A stretch of 45,300 bases of DNA, from the NCBI GenBank assembly GCA_937922945.1, contig CAKZUP010000192.1, forward strand, positions 1 through 45,300. The letters are read 5' to 3'. The position numbers and the translations under genes were made by a program. A model generated the notes under the pieces. That model was not told where the DNA came from and searched no databases. It saw only the letters and a program-made list of their open reading frames with translations. The stretch comes from an uncultured Granulosicoccaceae bacterium (GTDB taxonomy: Bacteria; Pseudomonadota; Gammaproteobacteria; Granulosicoccales; Granulosicoccaceae). Below, in pieces: positions 1 through 9,051 of this stretch; position 1 is the first letter of the stretch; each line of letters begins with the position of its first letter.

Positions 1-54
1 GGCTGAGCTTCGGTACATTTCGCGCTCTTCCCGAAATTCCAGAAGATAACCTTT

Positions 55-141
55 GCCGAGGTGGCGGAATTGGTAGACGCGCTAGCTTCAGGTGCTAGTG
101 AGCTTATGCTCGTGGAGGTTCAAGTCCTCTTCTCGGCACCA
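55..141 (+). tRNA. tRNA-Leu (anticodon CAG)
   Basis: This is a class II tRNA with a complete cloverleaf. The 7-bp acceptor stem pairs 55-61 with 131-137, with one G-U pair at the base. The anticodon arm ctagc-ttcaggt-gctag gives anticodon CAG, which reads CUG leucine codons. A long variable arm (gagc-ttat-gctc) is typical of tRNA-Leu, and the T arm carries ttcaagt. The discriminator A at 138 is followed by an encoded CCA at 139-141. The 3' end is repeated twice downstream, and only this first copy has the 5' half. Confidence 0.95.
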
Positions 142-349
142 TTATTACAGACAAATATTCGCTCTTAATTAATTCTCTGGTGAGCATATGCTCGTGAGAT
201 CAGTTGCACTGCGCGATCAAGTCCTCTTCTCGGCACCATTATTACAGACAAATCTTCGCTCTTAATTAATTCTCTGGTGAGCATATGCTCGTGAGATCAG
301 TTGCACTGCGCCAGCTGCACTGCGCGAACAAGTCCTCTTCTCGGCACCA
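121..349 (+). repeat. Tandem copies of the tRNA-Leu 3' end with flank
   Basis: The 21 bases ending the tRNA, caagtcctcttctcggcacca, occur exactly three times, at 121-141, 218-238 and 329-349. Between them, about 75 bp of flank is nearly identical in both units, with one difference seen near 156/253. Each extra unit also has a degenerate tRNA variable arm, the palindrome gagcatatgctc. The 5' strand of the T stem is replaced by other bases, so the extra copies cannot fold as tRNAs. The third unit is 14 bp longer because of an internal duplication (tgcactgcgc repeated near 302-327). The last copy ends one base before the stop codon of the phosphatase gene. Confidence 0.9.
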
Positions 350-2331
<1,982 letters not shown>

Positions 2332-2371
2332 TTAGATTGCTGATTGCGCTAACTATTTTGGATGATATGGC

Positions 2372-3571
2372 TCAAGCAAGATCGCTAACGTTCCAACCTT
2401 CGCCTTGCTGCTTTAAAACGCGTTTGCAAGACGCACGTTGCAACTGAGTATCCACCCCTTCCAATTCAGTGACTACCCGCTCACCAGTATTACGCAGGCG
2501 TGTAATTTCGTGCCAAGCTTTATCGACAAGGTTGGCGCTGACGAATATACCATTCAGGTTTTCTTTCGACTCAACCAGACGATCTGCTAGCCGTTTTAAA
2601 TCGCCACTAAAGCCGGTAGCCGGTCGTGGATGCCCAAAAGCTGCTCCCACTGCATCATACCGACCTCCACGAGCCAGTTCGAGCCCATTTTTTGTGTAGG
2701 CGGCAAACAGCACGCCGGTATGATAGCTGTAGCCTCGGAGTTCAGCCAGATCGATGTTTATGCTGATATTCGTGTGTATGCGTTGAACACCTTCTATAAC
2801 AACTTGCAATGAATCAAGTGCTTCCTGCACAGCCCTGGGCGCGCTAGCGAATGCGCTGCGTGCGTTTGTTAGTGCCGCCATATCTCCGCGAAGACTCATT
2901 AGTTGACCCAACTGCTCAGCCGTACCATGCTGCTTCGCCGCAGGAACATCGGTTAGTAAAGCTTCTACATCGGGAAACGATCCTCGCTGCACACAATTAA
3001 ACAGCTCCGACTCTAGTTCAACAGCTAATTCCAGCTGCTCAATAAGGCCTCGATAAACACCCACATGCCCCAAATCGAGTATCAGTTCGTCTGACGATAA
3101 ATCCGCAGCGCCCAGCGTTGCGAGCATAAGGCGGATGATTTCGATATCACTCCGCGCACCGGAGTGGCCGAACAATTCCGCACCGAATTGAAGTGGGCTG
3201 CGACTACCGCCGAACCCATCGGTTCGCGCACGCAGCACACTGCCAGTATAGAAAAGTCGATTAGGTGCATCGCTACGCAGCGCATGGGCGTCCATCCGCG
3301 CAACTTGAGGCGTCATATCAGCCCGAACACCCATGGTTCGTCCATTTTGCTGATCAACTAATTTGAACGTCTGAAGGTTCATGGTTTCACCGGTACCGGT
3401 GAGCAGGCTATCGAGGTATTCGATCATTGGGGGCATAACCAGATCGAAGCCCCAGCTTTGGCATAGATCGACGATTCGCCGTCGTAGCAGCTCTACTCGC
3501 CACGCAGCATCTGGCAACAGCTCGTCAACACCATCTGGGAGCTGCCATCTTTCGGGAGAAACTTGGGTCAC
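2372..3571 (-). CDS. hisZ: ATP phosphoribosyltransferase regulatory subunit HisZ
   Basis: HisZ is a catalytically inactive paralogue of histidyl-tRNA synthetase. It assembles with short-form HisG to make the first enzyme of histidine synthesis allosterically active. The protein of 399 residues keeps the class II synthetase core: an N-terminal PDGVDELLP stretch, a motif 2-like region (VRADMTPQVARMDAH and the following LFYTGSVLRA) and a C-terminal GGRYDAVGAAFG. It lacks the anticodon-binding domain of a true HisS. The start is GTG, five bases after the DUF2065 stop, with only a short GAG as ribosome-binding site, so it probably relies on coupled translation. hisG is not in the window. The neighbours purA and hflKC are its usual ones in this class. 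Confidence 0.95.
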   Translation of the reverse strand: MTQVSPERWQLPDGVDELLPDAAWRVELLRRRIVDLCQSWGFDLVMPPMIEYLDSLLTGTGETMNLQTFKLVDQQNGRTMGVRADMTPQVARMDAHALRSDAPNRLFYTGSVLRARTDGFGGSRSPLQFGAELFGHSGARSDIEIIRLMLATLGAADLSSDELILDLGHVGVYRGLIEQLELAVELESELFNCVQRGSFPDVEALLTDVPAAKQHGTAEQLGQLMSLRGDMAALTNARSAFASAPRAVQEALDSLQVVIEGVQRIHTNISINIDLAELRGYSYHTGVLFAAYTKNGLELARGGRYDAVGAAFGHPRPATGFSGDLKRLADRLVESKENLNGIFVSANLVDKAWHEITRLRNTGERVVTELEGVDTQLQRASCKRVLKQQGEGWNVSDLA

Positions 3572-3576
3572 TGGCT

Positions 3577-3762
3577 CTAACGCACGATAATCAATATAAC
3601 AACGCCCACAATCATACTGGACAAGCCAACAATTCGCATTGTGTTGTTGTCTCGACTCAGCAGCGACTGCATCACAGATCGAAAGGTCTCTGGGCTAAGA
3701 AAGGGCATCATACCTTCAAGTACGAGTACCAGGGCCAATGCGGTGAGTATTTCTGTCCACAT
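3577..3762 (-). CDS. Small membrane protein of DUF2065 family (YjeT-like)
   Basis: This is a 61-residue inner-membrane protein with two predicted hydrophobic helices. The N-terminal helix contains the family signature LALVLVLEGMMPFL, and the C-terminal helix GLSSMIVGVVILIIV ends with Arg. In between is a short polar loop. It matches E. coli YjeT in length and layout, and yjeT also lies beside hflC. Its molecular role is unknown. An in-frame GTG lies three codons upstream (3771). I chose the ATG at 3762 because an AAGGTGG ribosome-binding site stands just before it and would overlap the GTG start. It is followed after five bases by hisZ. Confidence 0.85.
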   Translation of the reverse strand: MWTEILTALALVLVLEGMMPFLSPETFRSVMQSLLSRDNNTMRIVGLSSMIVGVVILIIVR

Positions 3763-3814
3763 AGTGGCCACCTTTGGTCATAAGCACGACGTACCGCGTC
3801 GAACGTTTTTGCAA

Positions 3815-3838
3815 GAGGCCAGCAAAAGCGCTGGCCTC
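3815..3838. other. Stem-loop between hflC and the DUF2065 gene
   Basis: A perfect 9-bp inverted repeat, gaggccagc / gctggcctc, encloses a 6-nt loop. It lies in the 130-bp gap after hflC. No U-tract follows on the minus strand, so it is not a classical intrinsic terminator. It could be an RNA-stability or processing hairpin that separates hflKC from the downstream genes. Confidence 0.5.
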
Positions 3839-3852
3839 AATTGGCGTTGACA

Positions 3853-3896
3853 CGTCTATTTTTTAAATGACGTCTGTTCTTTAAAAAAGCGTCTAC
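3853..3896. repeat. Imperfect direct repeats at the hflC 3' end
   Basis: Three imperfect units start with cgtct followed by a t/a-rich run, at about 3853, 3871 and 3890. The last overlaps the hflC stop codon (3893-3895). The pattern suggests local duplication of the gene's 3' end, or slippage at T/A runs. Confidence 0.5.
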
Positions 3897-4771
3897 TTTT
3901 CTTGGGCGTTGGGGTTGTTGAAGTACCGGAAAAATTCTGAATCCGGCTGCAGCAACAGCACATTGTTGCTGCCGCTAAATGCCTGTCTGTAGGCACTCAA
4001 GCTTCGATAAAGACTGTAAAACTCCGGGTCTTTGGTGTAAGCCTCGGCGTAGATTCGCGCAGATTCACCATCTCCGTCACCGCGCGTGGCCTCTGCATCC
4101 GCATAAGCAGTGGCCAGAGTCTCCTCACGCACACGATTAGCCGTGGCACGAATTTTCTTCGACGTCTCTTCCCCTTCCGATCGAATCTCGCGAGCAATCT
4201 TCGCACGCTCTTTTTCCATTCGTTGATAAACCGACTCACGAACGTCTTCTGGCAATTCTACTTTTTTGATTCGAACATCAACAATCTCGATACCCAGATT
4301 AGCCGCTTGATCGTCCAACTTTGAGCTGATCTCTGTCATGAGTTCTGATCGCGAGGTTGAAACAACCTGTCGGATGGTTCGACTTTTTATTGAGTTACGA
4401 ACTTCGTTGTTACCAAGTTGCGTAAGTTTGCTGTTCGCACTCGACTCCTCTGTGCCATTACGCAAATAGAACGTACTGGCATCGGCAATGCGCCATTTGA
4501 TGAAAAAATCCACGATAACGTTCTTATTCTCACGCGTTAGCATTTTCTCAGGATTGACGTCGAGAGTCAGAATGCGGGCATCGAATTTATGAATTTGATG
4601 CACCAGCGGGATTTTTCCGTGCAAGCCAGGTTCAAGCTTGTCATCAATGATGTTACCCAAGCGAACCTTGATACCCAATTCCGTTTCATGAACGGTAAAC
4701 AGAAAAGACGATACGAGCATGGCTGCGAGTGCCAGCAGTACCAAAAAGAAAGGGTTTAGTATTCGGCTCAT
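3893..4771 (-). CDS. hflC: HflC, SPFH-family regulator of FtsH protease
   Basis: HflC forms a periplasm-facing cage with HflK around the membrane protease FtsH and modulates its activity. The protein of 292 residues has an N-terminal membrane anchor (about residues 7-27, PFFLVLLALAAMLVSSFLFTV) followed by a prohibitin/SPFH domain. Family stretches include ETELGIKVRLG, PGLHGKIPLVHQIHKFDARI and the Glu/Arg/Ala-rich helix around VYQRMEKERAKIAREIRSEG, then DAEATRGDGDGESARIYAEA. The ATG overlaps the hflK stop by four bases, so the two are translationally coupled and made in similar amounts. Length and architecture are normal for the family. Confidence 0.96.
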   Translation of the reverse strand: MSRILNPFFLVLLALAAMLVSSFLFTVHETELGIKVRLGNIIDDKLEPGLHGKIPLVHQIHKFDARILTLDVNPEKMLTRENKNVIVDFFIKWRIADASTFYLRNGTEESSANSKLTQLGNNEVRNSIKSRTIRQVVSTSRSELMTEISSKLDDQAANLGIEIVDVRIKKVELPEDVRESVYQRMEKERAKIAREIRSEGEETSKKIRATANRVREETLATAYADAEATRGDGDGESARIYAEAYTKDPEFYSLYRSLSAYRQAFSGSNNVLLLQPDSEFFRYFNNPNAQEK

Positions 4772-6066
4772 TGTAAGGCTCCCCGTTCTCTTGACCGCCC
4801 GGTATCGCGATTGTTTAAATCTGTTCGATCAAGCGGTGTATTGCTGAAGCGGGGTGCATCCGTTGTCGTACTGTTGAGTACATTCGGTCTCGCGGCTCCC
4901 GCGGTACCCGCTCCAGTGCCGGTTTGATTAATCAGTTTATCGATAGGAAGGTACATCAAACTGTTACCACCACCGCCATCACTGCTCGAGTCGACCATGA
5001 CTTTACTGGTATTACTCAGAACACTTTCCATCGCTTCGATGTAAAGCCGCTCACGTGTTACATCAGGCGCTTTCTCGAATTCTGTTAGCAGTGAAAGGAA
5101 ACGCTGCGACTCACCTAACGCAGATTGCTCTACCCGCGTTTTGTAACCTTCAGCTTCCTGCAAAATTCGTTCAGCATCACCACGTGCGATAGGCAGAATT
5201 TCATTCTGATAGGCTTCGGCTTCACTGATAATTCGCTCTTTATCTTCTCGCGCTTTAATCGCATCTGAGAAAGCAGCCTGTACTTCATCGGGTGGCTGAG
5301 CTTCTTCCAAACTGACCGCAGTAACGATTAGCCCTGTTCCGTATTGGTCGAGAATGTCTTGAACATTTCGGGCTGTGGTGCTTTGCAATTCATCGGCATC
5401 AACAACCGGTGCTGCTGCAGCACCCTCCTCGGGAATAACCACGCCAGCAGTTGTCAAGATCGCTTCCATGTCGGCTTGCCCGATGGCTTCGCGCACTGCG
5501 CTCTCTACCACTTGATTCAACGTTAAACCTGGCCCCTGCACGTTGAATAGATAGTCTTCTGCGTTTTTAATGTTGTACTGAACCGACAGCGTAATTTTCA
5601 CCAGATTTTCATCTTGGGTGAGCGTAATTTGCTGGTTCATTTTGGCAGTTTGCACGTTCTCAACGTCAACGCGTTCAACATGCTCAATTGGCCAAGGGAT
5701 ATGCCAGTGCGGACCCGAGCCTGTGGTTTTCACATGAGCACCGAATCGCGTAACAACGCCCTTCTGCGCAGGTTCAAGTATGTACACACCAGAAATAAGC
5801 CAGAGAGTAAAACCGACGAGCGCAATGGCCATCAGGCCCTTTGCACCCAGATTACCGCCCGGCAGACCACCTTTGGAGCTACCTCCAGAGCCATTACTGC
5901 CGCCACCTTGATTACCACTCTGGTTACCAAAAAGTGCTGCAAATTTCTTTTTTAGATCGCGGAAAACTTCATCAAGATCTGGAGGGCCGCCATTGTTATT
6001 GCCGCCGGGTTTATTCCGGTTACCCCAAGGATCGTTATCGTTTCCACCCGGCTCGTTCCAAGCCAT
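4768..6066 (-). CDS. hflK: HflK, SPFH-family partner of HflC
   Basis: HflK is the partner of HflC in the inner-membrane HflKC complex that encloses FtsH. The protein of 432 residues begins with the typical Gly/Asn/Pro-rich cytoplasmic segment (about residues 1-75, MAWNEPGGNDNDPWG). A transmembrane helix follows near residues 78-100, then the SPFH domain (PAQKGVVTRFG, GPHWHIPWPIEHVERVDVE). A long Ala/Glu-rich helical region contains AREDKERIISEAEAYQNEI. The C-terminal tail (about the last 60 residues) is low-complexity Gly/Thr/Arg. Insertions such as PEEGAAAAPVVDADELQ in the SPFH region make it slightly longer than E. coli HflK. GGAG lies about nine bases before the ATG. It sits 40 bp after hflX. 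Confidence 0.96.
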   Translation of the reverse strand: MAWNEPGGNDNDPWGNRNKPGGNNNGGPPDLDEVFRDLKKKFAALFGNQSGNQGGGSNGSGGSSKGGLPGGNLGAKGLMAIALVGFTLWLISGVYILEPAQKGVVTRFGAHVKTTGSGPHWHIPWPIEHVERVDVENVQTAKMNQQITLTQDENLVKITLSVQYNIKNAEDYLFNVQGPGLTLNQVVESAVREAIGQADMEAILTTAGVVIPEEGAAAAPVVDADELQSTTARNVQDILDQYGTGLIVTAVSLEEAQPPDEVQAAFSDAIKAREDKERIISEAEAYQNEILPIARGDAERILQEAEGYKTRVEQSALGESQRFLSLLTEFEKAPDVTRERLYIEAMESVLSNTSKVMVDSSSDGGGGNSLMYLPIDKLINQTGTGAGTAGAARPNVLNSTTTDAPRFSNTPLDRTDLNNRDTGRSRERGALQ

Positions 6067-6106
6067 AGGTTATTGCTCCAATGCCGTAAACAGACGGCGT
6101 TTTAAA

Positions 6107-7510
6107 TTATGCGCGTCCAGATGCCGCAAGTTTAGGCGAATCTGGCGTAAATTGGTTCGAAATATTATGCTCGCGATCCATTTTCGCGAAGTCGATGGAA
6201 TCGACATCGATACGTAGCATCAGACTACCATCGTTTTCAGCTTTTTCTTCGAGCACTGCTCCAGCGTTGAACAACTGTGCGCGCAACCTGCCTTGTTCTG
6301 GCGATAAGCTGAGCCACCCAATGCTTCTCTGCTTTGCCACCCGCTCTGTGATGGCCTCGATTAATAAGTCCATCCCTTCGCCACTAACAGCAGACACCCA
6401 CACTGCCTGAGCGTTTCCATCCTGTGTACGATCGATACGAGCGGCATGACCGGTTCGATCAATTTTGTTAAAGACCACCAGCTGCGGCACAGAATCTGCC
6501 CCAATTGTGTCTAAAACTTCATCAACATCCGCAATCCGTTGTTCTTTCAGATCGTCACTGACATCAATAACGTGCAATAACAGGTCGGCCTCGCGTGTTT
6601 CTGTCAGGGTAGACAGAAAAGCCTCAACCAGCTGAGGTGGCAAATCTGAGATAAATCCAACGGTATCCGCCAACACCGCCGTATTCCCACCGTTTAATGT
6701 AAGGCGTCGCAGCGTAGGATCAAGAGTTGCGAACAGTTGATCTGCGGCATAGACTTTTTCCGAAGTCAGCCGATTGAACAAAGTCGACTTGCCCGCGTTG
6801 GTGTAGCCCACCAATGCCACGGTGGCGATACCAGACTTATTTCTCTGACTGCGGCCCTGCTCTCGCTGTTTTCGCACTTTCACCAGGCGCTGCTTCAGCA
6901 TCTTCACCCGGTCGTTAAGCAGACGTCGATCGGTTTCAAGCTGCGTTTCACCCGGGCCGCGCAAACCGATGCCACCTTTTTGCCGTTCCAGGTGCGTCCA
7001 ACCTCGGACCAAACGCGTGGATAAATGAGTCAATTGCGCCAACTCGACCTGGAGCTTTCCTTCAAATGTGCGGGCCCGCTGGGCAAAGATGTCGAGTATC
7101 AAAGCGGCCCTGTCGAGTACACGGACTTTTAACGCACTCTCCAGATTACGCTCCTGACTGGGTGACAATCGTTGCCCGAAAAGCACAACATCTATGTCGT
7201 TGTCTTCCAGCAGAAAGGCTATTTCCTCAATTTTGCCTTTACCAATGAAATGGCGAGGGTCGGGACGTTGACGAGTGCCGGTAACAAGTTCAACCACAAC
7301 GAGGCCAGCAGAATTGGCTAATTCCACAAATTCCTCGCGGGAATCGGTCAGTTCAACTGGCTGATCGCCTTTCTGGGAAGCATGTTGAACATCAATATGG
7401 ACGAGGAGCGCTCTGTCTCCTGAATCGGGTCGGTCAAACAATTGGGCAAAAAACTCCTGGGCGCTTGCCCGGTGCTTTGAATAAGGTGTGAAACCAGTGG
7501 GCGTTGACAA
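6107..7510 (-). CDS. hflX: GTPase HflX (ribosome-associated)
   Basis: HflX is a GTPase that binds the 50S subunit and splits stalled or heat-damaged ribosomes. Visible are the N-terminal HflX domain (PDPRHFIGKGKIEEI, QRLSPSQERNLE), the linker signature GGIGLRGPGETQLETDRR, and the G domain with G1 GYTNAGKST near residue 232, G3 DTVGF and G4 NKID. No in-frame ATG exists near the start. The longest frame begins at a TTG (7510) with no clear ribosome-binding site. A second TTG at 7441, giving LFDRPDSGDRALLVHI, matches the usual family start and has AGGAG 12 bases upstream. The true N-terminus is therefore uncertain by 23 residues. It lies between hfq and hflK, the conserved order. Confidence 0.94.
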   Translation of the reverse strand: MSTPTGFTPYSKHRASAQEFFAQLFDRPDSGDRALLVHIDVQHASQKGDQPVELTDSREEFVELANSAGLVVVELVTGTRQRPDPRHFIGKGKIEEIAFLLEDNDIDVVLFGQRLSPSQERNLESALKVRVLDRAALILDIFAQRARTFEGKLQVELAQLTHLSTRLVRGWTHLERQKGGIGLRGPGETQLETDRRLLNDRVKMLKQRLVKVRKQREQGRSQRNKSGIATVALVGYTNAGKSTLFNRLTSEKVYAADQLFATLDPTLRRLTLNGGNTAVLADTVGFISDLPPQLVEAFLSTLTETREADLLLHVIDVSDDLKEQRIADVDEVLDTIGADSVPQLVVFNKIDRTGHAARIDRTQDGNAQAVWVSAVSGEGMDLLIEAITERVAKQRSIGWLSLSPEQGRLRAQLFNAGAVLEEKAENDGSLMLRIDVDSIDFAKMDREHNISNQFTPDSPKLAASGRA

Positions 7511-7522
7511 TAAACATTAGCG

Positions 7523-7551
7523 TTAGTTCGAAAAAACGAGATTAGTTCGAA
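7523..7551. other. 10-bp direct repeat in the hfq-hflX gap
   Basis: The bases ttagttcgaa occur at 7523-7532 and 7542-7551, 19 bp apart, just upstream of hflX. The spacing is close to two helical turns, which would suit a protein-binding site, but two short copies could also be chance. Confidence 0.35.
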
Positions 7552-7619
7552 CCGGTCGTTGCGTCACGACTGACCAGATTCACTAATATACCGGATAAAC
7601 TTATGCAGGAATCAAGTGT

Positions 7620-7886
<267 letters not shown>

Positions 7887-8152
7887 TTAAGCGTCTGTAT
7901 GAGAGAAATGCCGCGTAACGGTGTGTAACGAGCCCATCCACTCCAGTCGACCAGCTGTGTAATTGTGCGCTGTTCAACAGCCTTATGTCAACGAGGATAA
8001 CGGTAAAGTCTACTTTTACATCAATTGCTTAGCGAAATATCACTATTTTTCACTTGTCATAAATACGTCACATCTGCCTATCGCATGGTTCAGCTTCCGT
8101 TCAGTGACCCGCCCCTAAACTGCGTTCAACCAATCCACAACGGGGCAAACAA

Positions 8153-8914
8153 ATGAACAACAAAACAAACACGCATTCGACAATCCTTCACCGCACAGCT
8201 GCTGCCATTGCACTAACCACGAGTCTTTTCAGCACCACTGTATTTGCTGACACACAAGTCCGACTGCAATCCTCCAACGACGCAGGTTCGTTTTCAGAAG
8301 GCTACGCCATGTCTGTTGAAGACTGGAATCTGCATACATTCGCAGCACGAAACGGGGGACTGGATGGCTTCCACTTCGAATCATCCTCCAGACCACAGAT
8401 ATGGATAAGCGATATCGGCACACTACTATTTGATGATGCGGATGGTGACGGATACCATTCAGGCTTCAGCCTGACTATCGATGTAGACAGCGAGTTTGGC
8501 GACACCGAGGTCTATGCGAAAATTTATTTGGAACCTGCAGATGAAGCGGCGATTTTTCTTCATAAAACCAGCCAATTCACCGTTTACGGAACCACTATCG
8601 GTGATGAATATCGAGTCGACAGTGAGTTGCGCAATAACTACGCTGCGAAAGACTACAACGTCGCCATCGACATCCATGATGCCTGGACAGACAAGCTGCT
8701 CGATACTGCGACAGCCAGAGGGTTTGAGAATCTGAATCGGCTGCCACTGGAGTCGGCAGATTTGAATCAACCCTCGTACAACGGGTTTGACAGCGCCGAC
8801 CCGGATACCAATGGAGAAGCAGACGTGGTTGTGACAGAGTACGCAGGTGCGTTTAACCCCACACTACTATTTCTGCTAGTGGGCGGCATGCTTTTGCGTC
8901 GCCGTCGATCATAA
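8153..8914 (+). CDS. Secreted protein with C-terminal anchor (choice-of-anchor H-like)
   Basis: This protein of 253 residues has an N-terminal signal peptide of about 32 residues ending near TTVFADTQ. The exported middle is rich in Asp and aromatic residues and includes a calcium-site-like DDADGDGYHSGF. The C-terminus has the three-part layout of protein-sorting tails: a small-residue stretch (TEYAGAF), a hydrophobic helix (PTLLFLLVGGMLL) and a terminal RRRRS. The layout and the central sequence remind me of the 'choice-of-anchor H' family, in which similar ectodomains carry different sorting signals. The function of the ectodomain is unknown. No obvious partner gene lies beside it. It is transcribed divergently from hfq across 281 bp, in which I see nothing else definite. 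Confidence 0.7.
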   Translation: MNNKTNTHSTILHRTAAAIALTTSLFSTTVFADTQVRLQSSNDAGSFSEGYAMSVEDWNLHTFAARNGGLDGFHFESSSRPQIWISDIGTLLFDDADGDGYHSGFSLTIDVDSEFGDTEVYAKIYLEPADEAAIFLHKTSQFTVYGTTIGDEYRVDSELRNNYAAKDYNVAIDIHDAWTDKLLDTATARGFENLNRLPLESADLNQPSYNGFDSADPDTNGEADVVVTEYAGAFNPTLLFLLVGGMLLRRRRS

Positions 8915-8959
8915 GCGCCGCAAATCGAGTGAGACGAATTAAAACGATCAGATCAAAAC

Positions 8960-8989
8960 GCGACACACATTAACCCTCCGGCTTATACT
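8960..8989 (+). promoter_or_regulatory. Candidate promoter of the prpE operon
   Basis: A good -10 hexamer TATACT (8984-8989) stands 18 bp after a partial -35, gcgaca (8960-8965), which matches the GACA half of the consensus. Transcription would start near 8996, just before the stem-loop at 9006-9030. The -35 match is weak, so an activator may be needed. Confidence 0.45.
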
Positions 8990-9005
8990 AAGGCTCATAC
9001 GTAAA

Positions 9006-9030
9006 GCGGCTGCAGACCCCATGCAGCCGC
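9006..9030 (+). promoter_or_regulatory. Perfect stem-loop in the prpE leader
   Basis: A perfect 9-bp GC-rich inverted repeat, gcggctgca / tgcagccgc, has a 7-nt loop (gacccca). It ends 21 bases before the prpE start codon. No U-tract follows, so it is not a simple terminator. It may be a repressor operator just after the transcription start, or an RNA hairpin controlling translation. Confidence 0.6.
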
Positions 9031-9051
9031 GCCAGTTTGAGAGCAAATGTA

